Numbered from the stretch's first letter, positions 8,786 through 18,890 are shown. The stretch: DNA of 64,000 nt from Bacteroides sp. M10 (GCF_014334015.1 NZ_CP060488.1:6220501-6284500); one strand, 5' to 3'. Translations and numbers: made by a program. The notes: generated by a model from the sequence alone, not told the origin.

Positions 8786-9439
8786 CTAATAAAGTGATTC
8801 TCCCAACAAAGTAAAAATCAGTCCGGCAAGGGATACCAGCATTACAATACTTCCTACAACACGATTCAGTATCCAGATACCACGCAAGTTGAATTTAGTG
8901 CGCACTTTGTTCACAAAGTAAGTAATCCCCAACCACCAGGTCAATGCCCCTATAGCAATAGCAACATAGCCTGTGATTTCTTCGAACACCAGAACTCCCG
9001 GCTGCACAAAAGCAAAACGGGCGAAAAGTCCGATAAACAGGAAGATTATCAAGGGATTGGAGAGAGTGACGAAAAATGCGGTAATAAAGTTATGGAAATA
9101 AGAACCTTTGCTGGAGGAAGCCGGACGAATGGACTGCACCGGGTTGCTACGAAAGGTATATATACCAAAAAGGAGTAGCATGATGCTCCCCAATAATTGC
9201 AGATAGAAAATATTCTTATTAATATAATCGAACACAAAGCTCATCCCGTAGCCGGTGAGCAAAGCGTATGCTATATCGCTCAAAGAGGCTCCCAGACCTG
9301 TTACAAATCCATACCAACGCCCTTTATTCAAAGTCCTCTGGATGCATAATACGCCCACCGGACCGAGGGGTGCGGACACAACAACGCCAATAATAAAGCC
9401 TTTCACTAATATATCGAATATGGTCTCTATCTGAATCAT
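8786..9439 (-). CDS. LysE-family amino acid exporter
   Basis: 217 residues from the chosen start, with about six hydrophobic segments. The N-terminal pattern SAPLGPVGVLCIQRTL followed by GLGASLSDIAYA is typical of LysE/RhtB translocators, which export amino acids or similar small metabolites across the inner membrane. An in-frame start exists 99 bases upstream, but it would add an odd Cys/Tyr-rich stretch ahead of the first helix. The start at 9439 fits the family better. It is probably first in an operon with the DUF4924-like gene, rfbD and perhaps prfC. The substrate is unknown. Confidence 0.85.
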   Translation of the reverse strand: MIQIETIFDILVKGFIIGVVVSAPLGPVGVLCIQRTLNKGRWYGFVTGLGASLSDIAYALLTGYGMSFVFDYINKNIFYLQLLGSIMLLLFGIYTFRSNPVQSIRPASSSKGSYFHNFITAFFVTLSNPLIIFLFIGLFARFAFVQPGVLVFEEITGYVAIAIGALTWWLGITYFVNKVRTKFNLRGIWILNRVVGSIVMLVSLAGLIFTLLGESLY

Positions 9440-9609
9440 GTCGCAAATATCGCACTTTTTTGTGATATGGGGATAGTATATTAACGTTTTTTCCACACAA
9501 GAATCACTATATATAGCGATAATAAGTAAAACGTACATCGAAAATAAACATATTAAATAAGGTATAGGAATTTATTCTCTATTTTTTTCCTACCACCAAC
9601 GAAATTGAT

Positions 9610-9617
9610 TATCTTTG
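9610..9617 (+). promoter_or_regulatory. purL promoter, -7 box
   Basis: TATCTTTG matches the Bacteroidetes -7 consensus TAnnTTTG and lies 80 bases before the purL start. The -33 region is only T-rich. The predicted leader is about 70 bases. Confidence 0.7.
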
Positions 9618-9657
9618 CGCCACAGAAAAAGAGAAGAGTTTCTCCTGCAGGAACTTC

Positions 9658-9691
9658 AATCGTAAAATCGTAAATCGTAAAATCGTAAATA
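9658..9691 (+). repeat. ATCGTAAA tandem repeat in the purL leader
   Basis: Four head-to-tail units of ATCGTAA(A) end six bases before the purL start codon. A palindrome around TCCTGCAGGA precedes them at about 9640-9655. The repeat occupies the position expected for the ribosome-binding site, and there is no clear Shine-Dalgarno sequence. Length changes here could affect translation. Confidence 0.65.
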
Positions 9692-9697
9692 TACAAC

Positions 9698-12600
9698 ATG
9701 ATTCTTTTTTTCAGAACCCCTTCCAAGAGCGTGATTGCCGTAGAGAGCAACCATCAGCTCACCCCTGACGAAAGTAATAAACTCTGCTGGCTTTTTGGCG
9801 AAGCCGTGATGGAAAGTGAAGAAAACCTGAAAGGCTGTTTCGTTGGCCCACGCCGCGAAATGATCACTCCCTGGAGTACAAACGCAGTAGAAATCACCCA
9901 GAACATGGGGCTCGAAGGCATAAGCCGCATCGAGGAGTACTTCCCTGTTAAGGACGAAAATGCCGATTACGACCCGATGCTCCAGCGCATGTACAAAGGA
10001 CTCGACCAAAACGTATTCACGACAAACCGTCAGCCGGAACCGATCATCTACATTGAAGATCTCGAAGTGTACAACGAAAAAGAAGGTCTGGCTCTTTCCA
10101 AAGAAGAAATGGACTACCTGAAGAAAGTAGAAAAGGACCTCGGACGGAAACTGACCGACTCTGAAGTATTCGGTTTCGCACAAATCAACTCCGAACACTG
10201 CCGCCACAAAATTTTCGGCGGAACGTTTATCATCGATGGTGTAGAGCAGGAATCTTCTCTGTTCCAGATGATTAAAAAGACGACACAGGAAAATCCGAAT
10301 AAAATAATCTCTGCTTATAAAGATAATGTAGCCTTCGCCGAAGGTCCGGTTGTAGAACAGTTTGCTCCGGCAGATCATTCAAAACCTGATTTCTTCCAGA
10401 TAAAGGACATCAAGAGTGTTATCTCACTGAAAGCGGAAACTCATAACTTCCCTACTACTGTAGAACCGTTCAATGGTGCTTCTACCGGTACCGGTGGTGA
10501 AATCCGCGACCGTATGGGTGGCGGTAAAGGTTCATGGCCGATTGCAGGTACTGCTGTCTACATGACTTCTTACCCGCGCACAGAAGAAGGACGCGAATGG
10601 GAAGAGATTCTTCCGGTACGCAAATGGCTATACCAGACTCCGGAACAGATTCTAATCAAAGCATCCAATGGTGCTTCCGACTTCGGTAACAAGTTCGGCC
10701 AGCCGCTGATCTGCGGTTCGGTACTGACTTTCGAACATACGGAAAACAAAGAAGTTTATGGTTACGACAAAGTAATCATGCTTGCCGGTGGTGTTGGTTA
10801 CGGTACACAACGTGACTGCCTGAAAGGCACACCGGAAGCAGGAAACAAAGTGGTAGTAATCGGTGGTGACAACTACCGTATCGGACTGGGTGGCGGTTCC
10901 GTATCTTCTGTTGATACCGGTCGTTACAGCAGTGGTATCGAGTTGAATGCCGTGCAACGTGCCAATGCAGAAATGCAGAAACGTGCCAACAACGTCGTAC
11001 GCGCTCTTTGTGAAGAAGAAGTGAATCCGGTGGTTTCTATCCATGACCACGGTTCTGCCGGACACGTAAACTGTCTGTCCGAACTCGTGGAAGAATGTGG
11101 TGGTTTGATCGACATGAGCAAGTTGCCTATCGGTGACAAGACTTTGTCTGCCAAAGAAATCATCGCTAACGAAAGTCAGGAACGTATGGGTCTGCTGATT
11201 AAAGAAGAGGCTATTGAACATGTACGTAAAATTGCCGAACGCGAACGCGCTCCGATGTACGTAGTCGGTGAAACAACCGGCGATCATCGTTTCGCTTTCC
11301 AACAGGCTGACGGTGTACGTCCGTTCGACCTTGCCGTAGAACAGATGTTCGGTTCTTCTCCCAAGACATATATGACAGACAAAACAGTGGAACGTCATTA
11401 CGAAATGCCGAAATACGAATTGTCTAAACTACATGAATATCTGACAAATGTATTGCAGCTTGAAGCTGTAGCCTGCAAAGACTGGTTGACAAATAAGGTA
11501 GATCGTTCGGTAACAGGTAAAGTGGCTCGTCAGCAATGCCAGGGTGAACTTCAGTTGCCGTTGAGTGACTGTGGTGTCGTAGCACTCGACTACCGTGGCG
11601 AAAAAGGTATCGCTACCTCTATCGGACATGCTCCGCAAGCAGCATTGGCTGATCCGGCTGCCGGCTCTATTCTTTCTGTATCCGAAGCACTAACCAATCT
11701 GGTTTGGGCTCCAATGGCAGAAGGTATGGACAGTATTTCGCTGTCTGCCAACTGGATGTGGCCTTGCCGCTCTCAAGAAGGTGAAGATGCCCGTCTTTAC
11801 ACAGCTGTCAAAGCATTGAGCGATTTCTGCTGCGCACTGCAAATTAATGTTCCTACCGGAAAAGACTCTCTGTCTATGACACAGAAGTATCCGAACGGTG
11901 AGAAAGTGATTTCTCCGGGAACTGTGATTGTTTCTGCCGGTGGTGAAGTTTCCGACGTGAAGAAAGTGGTATCTCCGGTATTGGTTAACAATGAAAAGAC
12001 TACACTTTATCATATTGATTTCAGCTTCGATGAACTGAAACTGGGTGGTTCGGCTTTTGCACAATCTCTGGGTAAAGTTGGTGACGAAGTACCTTGCGTA
12101 CAAGATGCCGAATATTTCCGTGATGCTTTCCTTGCCGTACAGGAACTTGTCAACAAAGGCCTGATCCTTGCCGGACACGATATTTCTGCCGGTGGTTTGA
12201 TTACTACATTGCTCGAAATGTGCTTCTCTAATGTAGAAGGCGGTATGGAAATCAGCCTCGACAAGATGAAGGAACAGGATATCGTTAAAATTCTGTTTGC
12301 TGAAAATCCGGGTATCGTTATCCAGATCAGCGACAAGCATAAGGATGAAGTGAAGAAGATTCTGGAAGATGCCGGCGTAGGCTATATGAAGTTGGGTAAA
12401 CCGACTGACGAACGTCACATTCTAGTATCTAAAGATGGAGCTACTTACCAATTCGGTATCGATTATATGCGCGATGTGTGGTATTCTTCTTCTTACCTGC
12501 TCGACCGCAAACAATCTATGAACGGTTGTGCTAAAGCACGTTTCGAGAACTACAAGATGCAGCCTGTTGAATTTGCTTTCATGCCGGAATTCAAAGGTAA

Positions 12601-13402
12601 GCTTTCTCAATATGGTATCACTCCGGATCGTCGCACTCCAAGCGGTATCCGCGCAGCTATCATCCGTGAGAAAGGCACAAACGGTGAACGCGAAATGGCT
12701 TACTCACTCTACCTGGCAGGTTTCGACGTGAAAGACGTGACGATGACCGACCTCATCAGCGGACGCGAGACACTGGAAGATGTAAACATGATCGTTTACT
12801 GTGGCGGTTTCTCTAACTCCGACGTATTGGGTTCCGCTAAAGGATGGGCAGGCGCATTCCTGTTCAACCCGAAAGCTAAAGAAGCATTGGATAAATACTA
12901 TGCACGCGAAGATACATTGTCATTAGGTGTCTGCAACGGTTGCCAGTTGATGATGGAACTCGACCTTATCAACCCGGAACTGAAGAAGAAAGGCAAAATG
13001 TTGCATAACAACTCGCACAAGTTCGAATCACGCTTCCTCGGCCTTACTATCCCGACTAACCGCAGTGTGATGTTCGGCTCTTTGAGTGGAAGTAAACTGG
13101 GTATCTGGGTAGCTCACGGAGAAGGAAAATTCTCTTTGCCGTATGACGAAGATAAATACAATGTAGTAGCGAAATACAGCTATGACGAATATCCGGGCAA
13201 CCCGAACGGCTCCGATTATTCTATCGCAGCACTGGCTAGCGCAGACGGACGTCACCTGGCTATCATGCCGCACCTGGAACGTTCAATCTTCCCATGGCAA
13301 AACGGTTGTTATCCGGCCGACCGCAAGAACAGTGATCAGGTTACTCCATGGATAGAAGCGTTTGTCAATGCTCGCAAGTGGGTGGAAGCGAAAATGAAAT
13401 AA
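9698..13402 (+). CDS. purL: Phosphoribosylformylglycinamidine synthase, single-chain form
   Basis: 1234 residues, the long single-polypeptide type found in Bacteroidetes and Gammaproteobacteria. It converts FGAR, glutamine and ATP to FGAM in purine synthesis. The FGAM synthase part shows EHCRHKIF near residue 165, THNFPTTVEPF and a Gly-rich GGEIRDRMGGG segment. The C-terminal class I glutaminase has its nucleophile Cys in GVCNGCQ at residue 1079 and a His in MPHLERS near the end. The frame is complete. It stands alone with its own promoter and terminator, away from other pur genes. Confidence 0.97.
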   Translation: MILFFRTPSKSVIAVESNHQLTPDESNKLCWLFGEAVMESEENLKGCFVGPRREMITPWSTNAVEITQNMGLEGISRIEEYFPVKDENADYDPMLQRMYKGLDQNVFTTNRQPEPIIYIEDLEVYNEKEGLALSKEEMDYLKKVEKDLGRKLTDSEVFGFAQINSEHCRHKIFGGTFIIDGVEQESSLFQMIKKTTQENPNKIISAYKDNVAFAEGPVVEQFAPADHSKPDFFQIKDIKSVISLKAETHNFPTTVEPFNGASTGTGGEIRDRMGGGKGSWPIAGTAVYMTSYPRTEEGREWEEILPVRKWLYQTPEQILIKASNGASDFGNKFGQPLICGSVLTFEHTENKEVYGYDKVIMLAGGVGYGTQRDCLKGTPEAGNKVVVIGGDNYRIGLGGGSVSSVDTGRYSSGIELNAVQRANAEMQKRANNVVRALCEEEVNPVVSIHDHGSAGHVNCLSELVEECGGLIDMSKLPIGDKTLSAKEIIANESQERMGLLIKEEAIEHVRKIAERERAPMYVVGETTGDHRFAFQQADGVRPFDLAVEQMFGSSPKTYMTDKTVERHYEMPKYELSKLHEYLTNVLQLEAVACKDWLTNKVDRSVTGKVARQQCQGELQLPLSDCGVVALDYRGEKGIATSIGHAPQAALADPAAGSILSVSEALTNLVWAPMAEGMDSISLSANWMWPCRSQEGEDARLYTAVKALSDFCCALQINVPTGKDSLSMTQKYPNGEKVISPGTVIVSAGGEVSDVKKVVSPVLVNNEKTTLYHIDFSFDELKLGGSAFAQSLGKVGDEVPCVQDAEYFRDAFLAVQELVNKGLILAGHDISAGGLITTLLEMCFSNVEGGMEISLDKMKEQDIVKILFAENPGIVIQISDKHKDEVKKILEDAGVGYMKLGKPTDERHILVSKDGATYQFGIDYMRDVWYSSSYLLDRKQSMNGCAKARFENYKMQPVEFAFMPEFKGKLSQYGITPDRRTPSGIRAAIIREKGTNGEREMAYSLYLAGFDVKDVTMTDLISGRETLEDVNMIVYCGGFSNSDVLGSAKGWAGAFLFNPKAKEALDKYYAREDTLSLGVCNGCQLMMELDLINPELKKKGKMLHNNSHKFESRFLGLTIPTNRSVMFGSLSGSKLGIWVAHGEGKFSLPYDEDKYNVVAKYSYDEYPGNPNGSDYSIAALASADGRHLAIMPHLERSIFPWQNGCYPADRKNSDQVTPWIEAFVNARKWVEAKMK

Positions 13403-13420
13403 ATCATTTCTATACTCTAC

Positions 13421-13458
13421 AGAGGCTGGTACTTTCAATAGTGTCAGCCTCTTGTTTT
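13421..13458 (+). terminator. purL terminator
   Basis: AGAGGCTG (13421-13428) pairs with CAGCCTCT (13445-13452), with extra pairing of ACT and AGT inside the loop, followed by TGTTTTAT. It lies 18 bases after the purL stop. Confidence 0.85.
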
Positions 13459-13587
13459 ATTAAACTTTCCGCTCTACCGAAAGGCGTTTGGCAGATACCA
13501 AAACACCGAAAACAAACAGTATATACCAATAGCTATCAAATAGTCTGTTTTCTTCATTTTTGGAGCGCTGTTATCTTTCACCAAAAT

Positions 13588-13618
13588 TTTGTAATATCGG
13601 AAAATCTTCTTAATTTTG
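13588..13618 (+). promoter_or_regulatory. Promoter of the first hybrid regulator
   Basis: TTTG at 13588-13591 and TAATTTTG at 13611-13618 are separated by 19 bases, fitting the Bacteroides -33/-7 consensus. The predicted start leaves a leader of about 45 bases before the ATG at 13671. Confidence 0.75.
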
Positions 13619-13670
13619 TCAAACTTTCCCCCTCATAAAAGATTCAATAACCCTTAAAAGTCCTATTTGT

Positions 13671-16600
13671 ATGAAAAAATGGCTTTTTCTAATCTTATTG
13701 TTTCCTCTAACTTGTGTCGCGCAGACGTATCGATATCTTGGAGTGGAAGATGGGTTAAGTAACCGGCGGGTATACTGCATTCAAAAAGATAAAACCGGAT
13801 ACATGTGGTTCCTCACACACGAAGGTATTGATCGATACAATGGAAAAGAGTTTAAACGATATAAGTTAATGGATGGTGACGCAGAAGTGAACTCTCTGTT
13901 AAATCTAAACTGGCTTTATATCGACCAAGAAGGAGTTTTATGGGAAATCGGAAAAAAAGGAAAAGTATTCCGATATGACCAAATTCACGATTGCTTCAGC
14001 CTTGTATATAAATTACCAATGGATAGTTTCAGCGAACAGCCGGACCCGGTCACTTATGCCTGGCTCGACCAGAACAAACACATCTGGTTGTGTAATAAGG
14101 ATACCATCTTCCTCTATAACACGGAAACTCAACAAGTCACCCATATAAAGAATGATATAAGTGAAGACATCACAGATATTGAACAGATAGACGAATCACA
14201 TTTCTTCATCGGTACGGAAATGGGTATTCATTATGCCAAACTAGAAAATAGCACACTGGAACTTATCAATTGTGATAAGTTGGAGAGTGTGAAAGTTCAG
14301 GTTGTCGATTTACATTTCGACAAAAAGATTCGTAAACTATTCATCGGAACTTTCCTGCGGGGAATCATGATTTACGATATGAATACCAAATCTGTCATAC
14401 GCCCCGAACAGAACCTGAAGAATATTAGTATCACACGATTCAAACCGCTAAATGACAAAGAGTTATTGATAGCTACAGATGGCGGAGGAGTACACAAGAT
14501 GAATGTGGATACTTATCAAATCGTACCCGAAATTGTAGCTGATTACAATAGTAATTGTGGCATGAACGGTAACAGTATCAATGACATTTTTGTAGATGAT
14601 GAAGAACGGATATGGCTGGCTAATTACCCCATCGGAATCACGATACAAAATAACCGTTATACGAGCTACAAATGGATTAAGCACTCCATTGGCAATAAGC
14701 AGTCTTTAATCAATGACCAAGTGAACTCCATTATCGAAGACAGAGACGGAGATTTATGGTTCGCAACGAATAATGGCATCAGCTTTCTTAATTCAAAGAC
14801 CGGACAATGGCGATCGATACTTAGCTCTTTTGAAGAGTCGCAAAGTAATAAAAGCCACATCTTTCTTACTATATGCGAAGTGGCTCCCGGAACTATCTGG
14901 GCAGGCGGGTACTCTTCCGGTGCTCACCAGATAGATAAAAAGACATTCAACGTCAGCTATTTCATGCCGCCTTTGTACACTCATACAAACAAGCGGCCGG
15001 ATAAATATATACGTGATATCCGTACAGATATGCAAGGGTATATCTGGTCGGGAGGATTCTACAACCTCAAACGTATTAATCTGAAAACGCAGGAAGTACG
15101 GTTTTATGATGGATTAAATTCCATTACCGCCATCGTTGAGAAAGATGAAAAAAGTATGTGGATCGGTAGTGCCACCGGGCTATGTCTTTTAGATAAAGAA
15201 TCCGGTAAATTCGAGCGTATAAAACTTCCGGTAGAATCGAGTTATATCTACTCCCTGCACCAGGCAAAAGATGGATCATTATATATAGGTACCAGCGGAT
15301 CGGGACTCTTGATTTACGATATTAACAAAAAACTATTCACTCATTACCACACAGAAAACTGTGCTTTAATATCCAATAATATCTATACTATATTATCGGA
15401 TGCGGACAGAGACATACTGATGAGTACAGAAAGCGGACTGACAAGCTTTTACCCTAATGAAAAGAAATTCTACAACTGGACCAAAGATATGGGATTGATG
15501 ACTACACATTTCAATGCACTGTCGGGTGTTCTCCGGAAAAACAATAAATTTATTTTAGGGAGTTCGGACGGAGCTGTGGAATTTGATAAGGACATGAAAT
15601 TGCCCAGAGGTTATTCTTCTAAAATGATTTTCAGCGATTTCAAGATTTTCTATCAGACAATCTACCCGGGCGATGAGAATTCTCCGCTGAAAGCAAGCAT
15701 CAATGATACAAAGGTATTGAATTTAAAATACAATCAGAATATATTCTCTTTGCAGGTTTCTTCTATCAACTATGACTATCCTTCCAACATTCTTTATTCC
15801 TGGAGACTGGAAGGTTTCTATGATGAATGGAGCAAACCCGGAACGGAGAATACGATTCGTTACACCAATCTTGCCCCGGGCACATATACGCTAAGAGTAC
15901 GCGCCATTTCCAATGAAGACAAACGCATCATGCTTGAAGAAAGAAGTATAGATATTATCATAGCCCAACCTTTCTGGTTGACATTCTGGGCCATGCTGGT
16001 TTATACAGCTATCCTTTGTCTCATTGCCATCGTCCTATTGCGTATCCTGATTTTAAGAAAGCAGCGTAAAGTCTCCGACGAGAAAATACATTTCTTTATC
16101 AATACGGCACATGATATCCGTACCCCATTGACGCTTATCAAAGCACCTTTGGAAGAACTACGTGAAAAAGAAGAGTTGAGCAAAGAAGGTATTTCGAACA
16201 TGAATACGGCATTACGAAACGTTAACGCCCTACTGCGCCTGACGACCAATCTTATCAACTTTGAGAGAGCGGACGTATATTCTTCCGAGCTATATATTTC
16301 AGAGCATGAACTCAATACGTTTATGAATGAAATATTCAATGCATTTCAACAGTACGCCAACATCAAACATATCAACTTCACTTATGAAAGTAATTTCAGG
16401 TATATGAATGTATGGTTTGATAAAGAGAAAATGGAGTCTATTTTTAAGAACATCATTTCGAATGCATTGAAATATACTCCCGAAAATGGGAATGTACAGG
16501 TTTTCGTTTCTGAATCAACAGATTCATGGAGCGTGGAAGTCAGAGACACGGGAATCGGAATTCCGGCTAACGAACAAAAGAAGTTGTTCAAGCTCCATTT

Positions 16601-17675
16601 CCGCGGCAGCAATGCTATCAACTCCAAAGTAACGGGAAGTGGTATCGGTCTGATGCTTGTATGGAAGTTAGTCCGTTTGCACAAAGGAAAGATCAATCTG
16701 TCAAGTATCGAAAACCAAGGATCAGTTATCAAAATAACGTTCCCCAAAGATAGCAAGCGTTTCCGGAAAGCACATCTGGCAACTCCGAGCAAACAGCGTA
16801 TAGAAATCGAAAACGTTCCGTCTTCATCGCCTGAAATTTACGAAAACGCACAGAAGAAAGAGAACATAAATCATCGTCGTATCTTAATTGTGGAAGATAA
16901 TGATGAGTTGCGCAACTATCTGTCGCAAACGCTATCCGAAGAATATATCGTACAGGTTTGTTCCAATGGAAAAGAAGCACTGACGATTATTCCCGAGTAC
17001 AAACCGGAGCTGGTTATTTCAGACATTATGATGCCGGAAATGCGGGGTGATGAATTATGCCAGGCTATCAAGAACAATATCGAGACTTCCCACATCCCCG
17101 TTATCCTGCTGACTGCTTTGAATAATGAGAAAGATATTCTCTCGGGACTTCAGATTGGTGCGGATGAATACGTTGTGAAGCCATTCAACATTGGTATATT
17201 GAAAGCAAATGTGGCCAATCTATTGGCTAATCGTGCACTCTTGCGCAGCAAATACGCAAATCTGGATCTGAATGATGAGGAAAATGATGAAGACTGCATT
17301 AACTGTTCACAGGATATTGACTGGAAGTTTATTGCAAACGTCAAAAAGAATGTGGAAGACAACATCGACAATCCGGCTCTGACTGTAGATGTGTTATGCA
17401 GCCTGATGGGAATGAGTCGCACAAGTTTTTACAATAAATTAAGGGCATTAACCGATCAGGCACCGGGAGATTATATCCGGCTGATTCGTCTGAAACGTGC
17501 CGTACAATTACTAAAAGAAAACACACATAGCATAACAGAAATTGCAGAAATGACGGGATTCAGTGATGCCAAGTACTTCCGCGAAGTATTTAAGAAGCAT
17601 TTTAATGTAAGCCCCAGTCAGTATGGCAAAGAGAAAAAAACAGCTAGTAAGGAAGGAGGAGAAAAGAAAGAATGA
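13671..17675 (+). CDS. Hybrid two-component system sensor/regulator (HTCS), one protein
   Basis: 1334 residues. A signal peptide (cleavage after about residue 17) is followed by a periplasmic two-component propeller to about 680 and a Y_Y_Y domain at about 685-755. One membrane helix lies at about 766-790. The histidine kinase has phospho-acceptor H814 in TAHDIRTP and ATP-binding glycine boxes in DTGIGIP and GSGIGL. The receiver domain carries phospho-acceptor D1118 in SDIMMPEM, and an AraC-type DNA-binding domain fills about 1235-1325. Such proteins normally sense glycans and switch on a PUL. Here no PUL is adjacent. The gene overlaps a chromate transporter gene by four bases (ATGA), which is odd for an HTCS. 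The ligand is unknown. Confidence 0.95.
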   Translation: MKKWLFLILLFPLTCVAQTYRYLGVEDGLSNRRVYCIQKDKTGYMWFLTHEGIDRYNGKEFKRYKLMDGDAEVNSLLNLNWLYIDQEGVLWEIGKKGKVFRYDQIHDCFSLVYKLPMDSFSEQPDPVTYAWLDQNKHIWLCNKDTIFLYNTETQQVTHIKNDISEDITDIEQIDESHFFIGTEMGIHYAKLENSTLELINCDKLESVKVQVVDLHFDKKIRKLFIGTFLRGIMIYDMNTKSVIRPEQNLKNISITRFKPLNDKELLIATDGGGVHKMNVDTYQIVPEIVADYNSNCGMNGNSINDIFVDDEERIWLANYPIGITIQNNRYTSYKWIKHSIGNKQSLINDQVNSIIEDRDGDLWFATNNGISFLNSKTGQWRSILSSFEESQSNKSHIFLTICEVAPGTIWAGGYSSGAHQIDKKTFNVSYFMPPLYTHTNKRPDKYIRDIRTDMQGYIWSGGFYNLKRINLKTQEVRFYDGLNSITAIVEKDEKSMWIGSATGLCLLDKESGKFERIKLPVESSYIYSLHQAKDGSLYIGTSGSGLLIYDINKKLFTHYHTENCALISNNIYTILSDADRDILMSTESGLTSFYPNEKKFYNWTKDMGLMTTHFNALSGVLRKNNKFILGSSDGAVEFDKDMKLPRGYSSKMIFSDFKIFYQTIYPGDENSPLKASINDTKVLNLKYNQNIFSLQVSSINYDYPSNILYSWRLEGFYDEWSKPGTENTIRYTNLAPGTYTLRVRAISNEDKRIMLEERSIDIIIAQPFWLTFWAMLVYTAILCLIAIVLLRILILRKQRKVSDEKIHFFINTAHDIRTPLTLIKAPLEELREKEELSKEGISNMNTALRNVNALLRLTTNLINFERADVYSSELYISEHELNTFMNEIFNAFQQYANIKHINFTYESNFRYMNVWFDKEKMESIFKNIISNALKYTPENGNVQVFVSESTDSWSVEVRDTGIGIPANEQKKLFKLHFRGSNAINSKVTGSGIGLMLVWKLVRLHKGKINLSSIENQGSVIKITFPKDSKRFRKAHLATPSKQRIEIENVPSSSPEIYENAQKKENINHRRILIVEDNDELRNYLSQTLSEEYIVQVCSNGKEALTIIPEYKPELVISDIMMPEMRGDELCQAIKNNIETSHIPVILLTALNNEKDILSGLQIGADEYVVKPFNIGILKANVANLLANRALLRSKYANLDLNDEENDEDCINCSQDIDWKFIANVKKNVEDNIDNPALTVDVLCSLMGMSRTSFYNKLRALTDQAPGDYIRLIRLKRAVQLLKENTHSITEIAEMTGFSDAKYFREVFKKHFNVSPSQYGKEKKTASKEGGEKKE

Positions 17676-18214
17676 ACATTTATCTCGAAGCATTTGGAAT
17701 CTTTTTTAAAATAGGCGCCTTTACCATTGGAGGAGGGTATGCAATGGTGCCACTGATTGAAAATGAAATTGTCACCAAGCGAAAATGGATTGCGCAGGAA
17801 GATTTTATAGACCTGTTAGCTATCTCCCAATCCGCTCCGGGAATTCTGGCAGTCAATATTTCTATCTTCATAGGATATAAACTGCGTGGCATCCGGGGAA
17901 GTATTATCACAGCATTGGGAACTATTTTGCCGTCTTTCATTATTATATTAGCTATCGCCCTGTTCTTTCATAGTTTCCAAGATAATCCGATAGTGGAACG
18001 TATTTTTAAAGGAATCCGCCCGGCAGTGGTGGCACTTATCGCGGCGCCGACCTTTACCATGGGACGATCCGCAAAAATCAACCGCTACAATCTGTGGATT
18101 CCTGTTGTCTCGGCATTATTAATCTGGCTGTTGGGCTTCTCCCCTATCTGGATTATCATTGCTGCCGGTGTAGGAGGGTTCCTGTGGGGAAAACTTAGAA
18201 AAGTTGAGAGTTGA
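17672..18214 (+). CDS. Chromate transporter, half-size protein (first of a pair)
   Basis: 180-residue membrane protein of the CHR (ChrA) family, single-domain type. The motif FTIGGGYAMVPLIENE near residues 15-30 and the ISQSAPGILAVN segment are typical. Half-size CHR proteins usually work as a pair with opposite topology, and the second half is encoded at 18342. Members export chromate, but the natural substrate in gut anaerobes is uncertain. Its ATG overlaps the end of the HTCS gene, preceded by a purine-rich site (AAGGAGGAGAAAA), so the two are translationally linked. Confidence 0.9.
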   Translation: MNIYLEAFGIFFKIGAFTIGGGYAMVPLIENEIVTKRKWIAQEDFIDLLAISQSAPGILAVNISIFIGYKLRGIRGSIITALGTILPSFIIILAIALFFHSFQDNPIVERIFKGIRPAVVALIAAPTFTMGRSAKINRYNLWIPVVSALLIWLLGFSPIWIIIAAGVGGFLWGKLRKVES

Positions 18215-18233
18215 GAGTTGAGAATTGAGAAGA

Positions 18234-18308
18234 CACGGATTACACGGATTAACGCTATCATTTTACAGATTCATAATTTCCAAAACCGCGAAATCCGTGT
18301 AATCCGTG
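18234..18308. repeat. CACGGATTA inverted repeat between the two chromate transporter genes
   Basis: CACGGATTACACGGATT at 18234-18250 and its exact reverse complement at 18292-18308 form 17-bp arms around a 41-base spacer. Each arm is itself a tandem CACGGATTA repeat. It is preceded by GTTGAGA repeats at about 18203-18230. The element lies inside a presumed operon and could fold in the transcript between the two half-transporter genes. Confidence 0.85.
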
Positions 18309-18341
18309 CCTAAAATTATTATATAATAAATTATTAATCAC

Positions 18342-18890
18342 ATGATTTACCTACAGTTATTCTATACATTTTTCAAAATCGGCCTCTTTGGTTTCGGAGG
18401 TGGGTACGCCATGCTTTCCATGATTCAAGGTGAAGTGGTTACCCGTTACGGATGGGTGAGTTCACAGGAGTTTACTGATATTGTAGCAATCAGCCAGATG
18501 ACTCCGGGACCTATCGGCATTAATGCAGCGACCTATGTAGGGTTTACTTCTACCGGAAGTGTTTGGGGTTCCATCATTGCAACCTTTGCAGTGGTCCTCC
18601 CCTCTTTTATCTTGATGCTGACCATTAGCAAGTTCTTTTTAAGGTATCAGAAACATCCTGTGGTGGAATCTATCTTCGACGGGCTGCGCCCGGCAGTAGT
18701 AGGACTACTCGCTTCCGCTGCGCTAGTATTAATGAATGTAGAAAATTTCGGCTCGCCTACGAAAGATACTTATTCATTCGTCATCAGTATCATTATATTC
18801 CTGATCGCTTTCATCGGAACAAGAAAATACAAAGCCAATCCGATATTAATGATTATCGGCTGCGGCATTGCAGGATTACTACTTTATTAG
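18342..18890 (+). CDS. Chromate transporter, half-size protein (second of a pair)
   Basis: 182 residues, single CHR domain. FGFGGGYAMLSMIQGE near the N-terminus and ISQMTPGPIGINAAT match the first half-transporter at equivalent positions. The two probably form a heterodimer. The 127-base gap to the first gene holds an inverted repeat but no clear promoter, so co-transcription is likely. The gene ends next to a fold-back repeat that separates it from a convergent gene. Confidence 0.9.
   Translation: MIYLQLFYTFFKIGLFGFGGGYAMLSMIQGEVVTRYGWVSSQEFTDIVAISQMTPGPIGINAATYVGFTSTGSVWGSIIATFAVVLPSFILMLTISKFFLRYQKHPVVESIFDGLRPAVVGLLASAALVLMNVENFGSPTKDTYSFVISIIIFLIAFIGTRKYKANPILMIIGCGIAGLLLY

Noticed and set aside
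9656..10378. 240-residue frame opposite the start of purL
   Set aside because: Antisense to a clear, conserved gene. The Phe/Val-rich sequence is the usual shadow of the purL codons.
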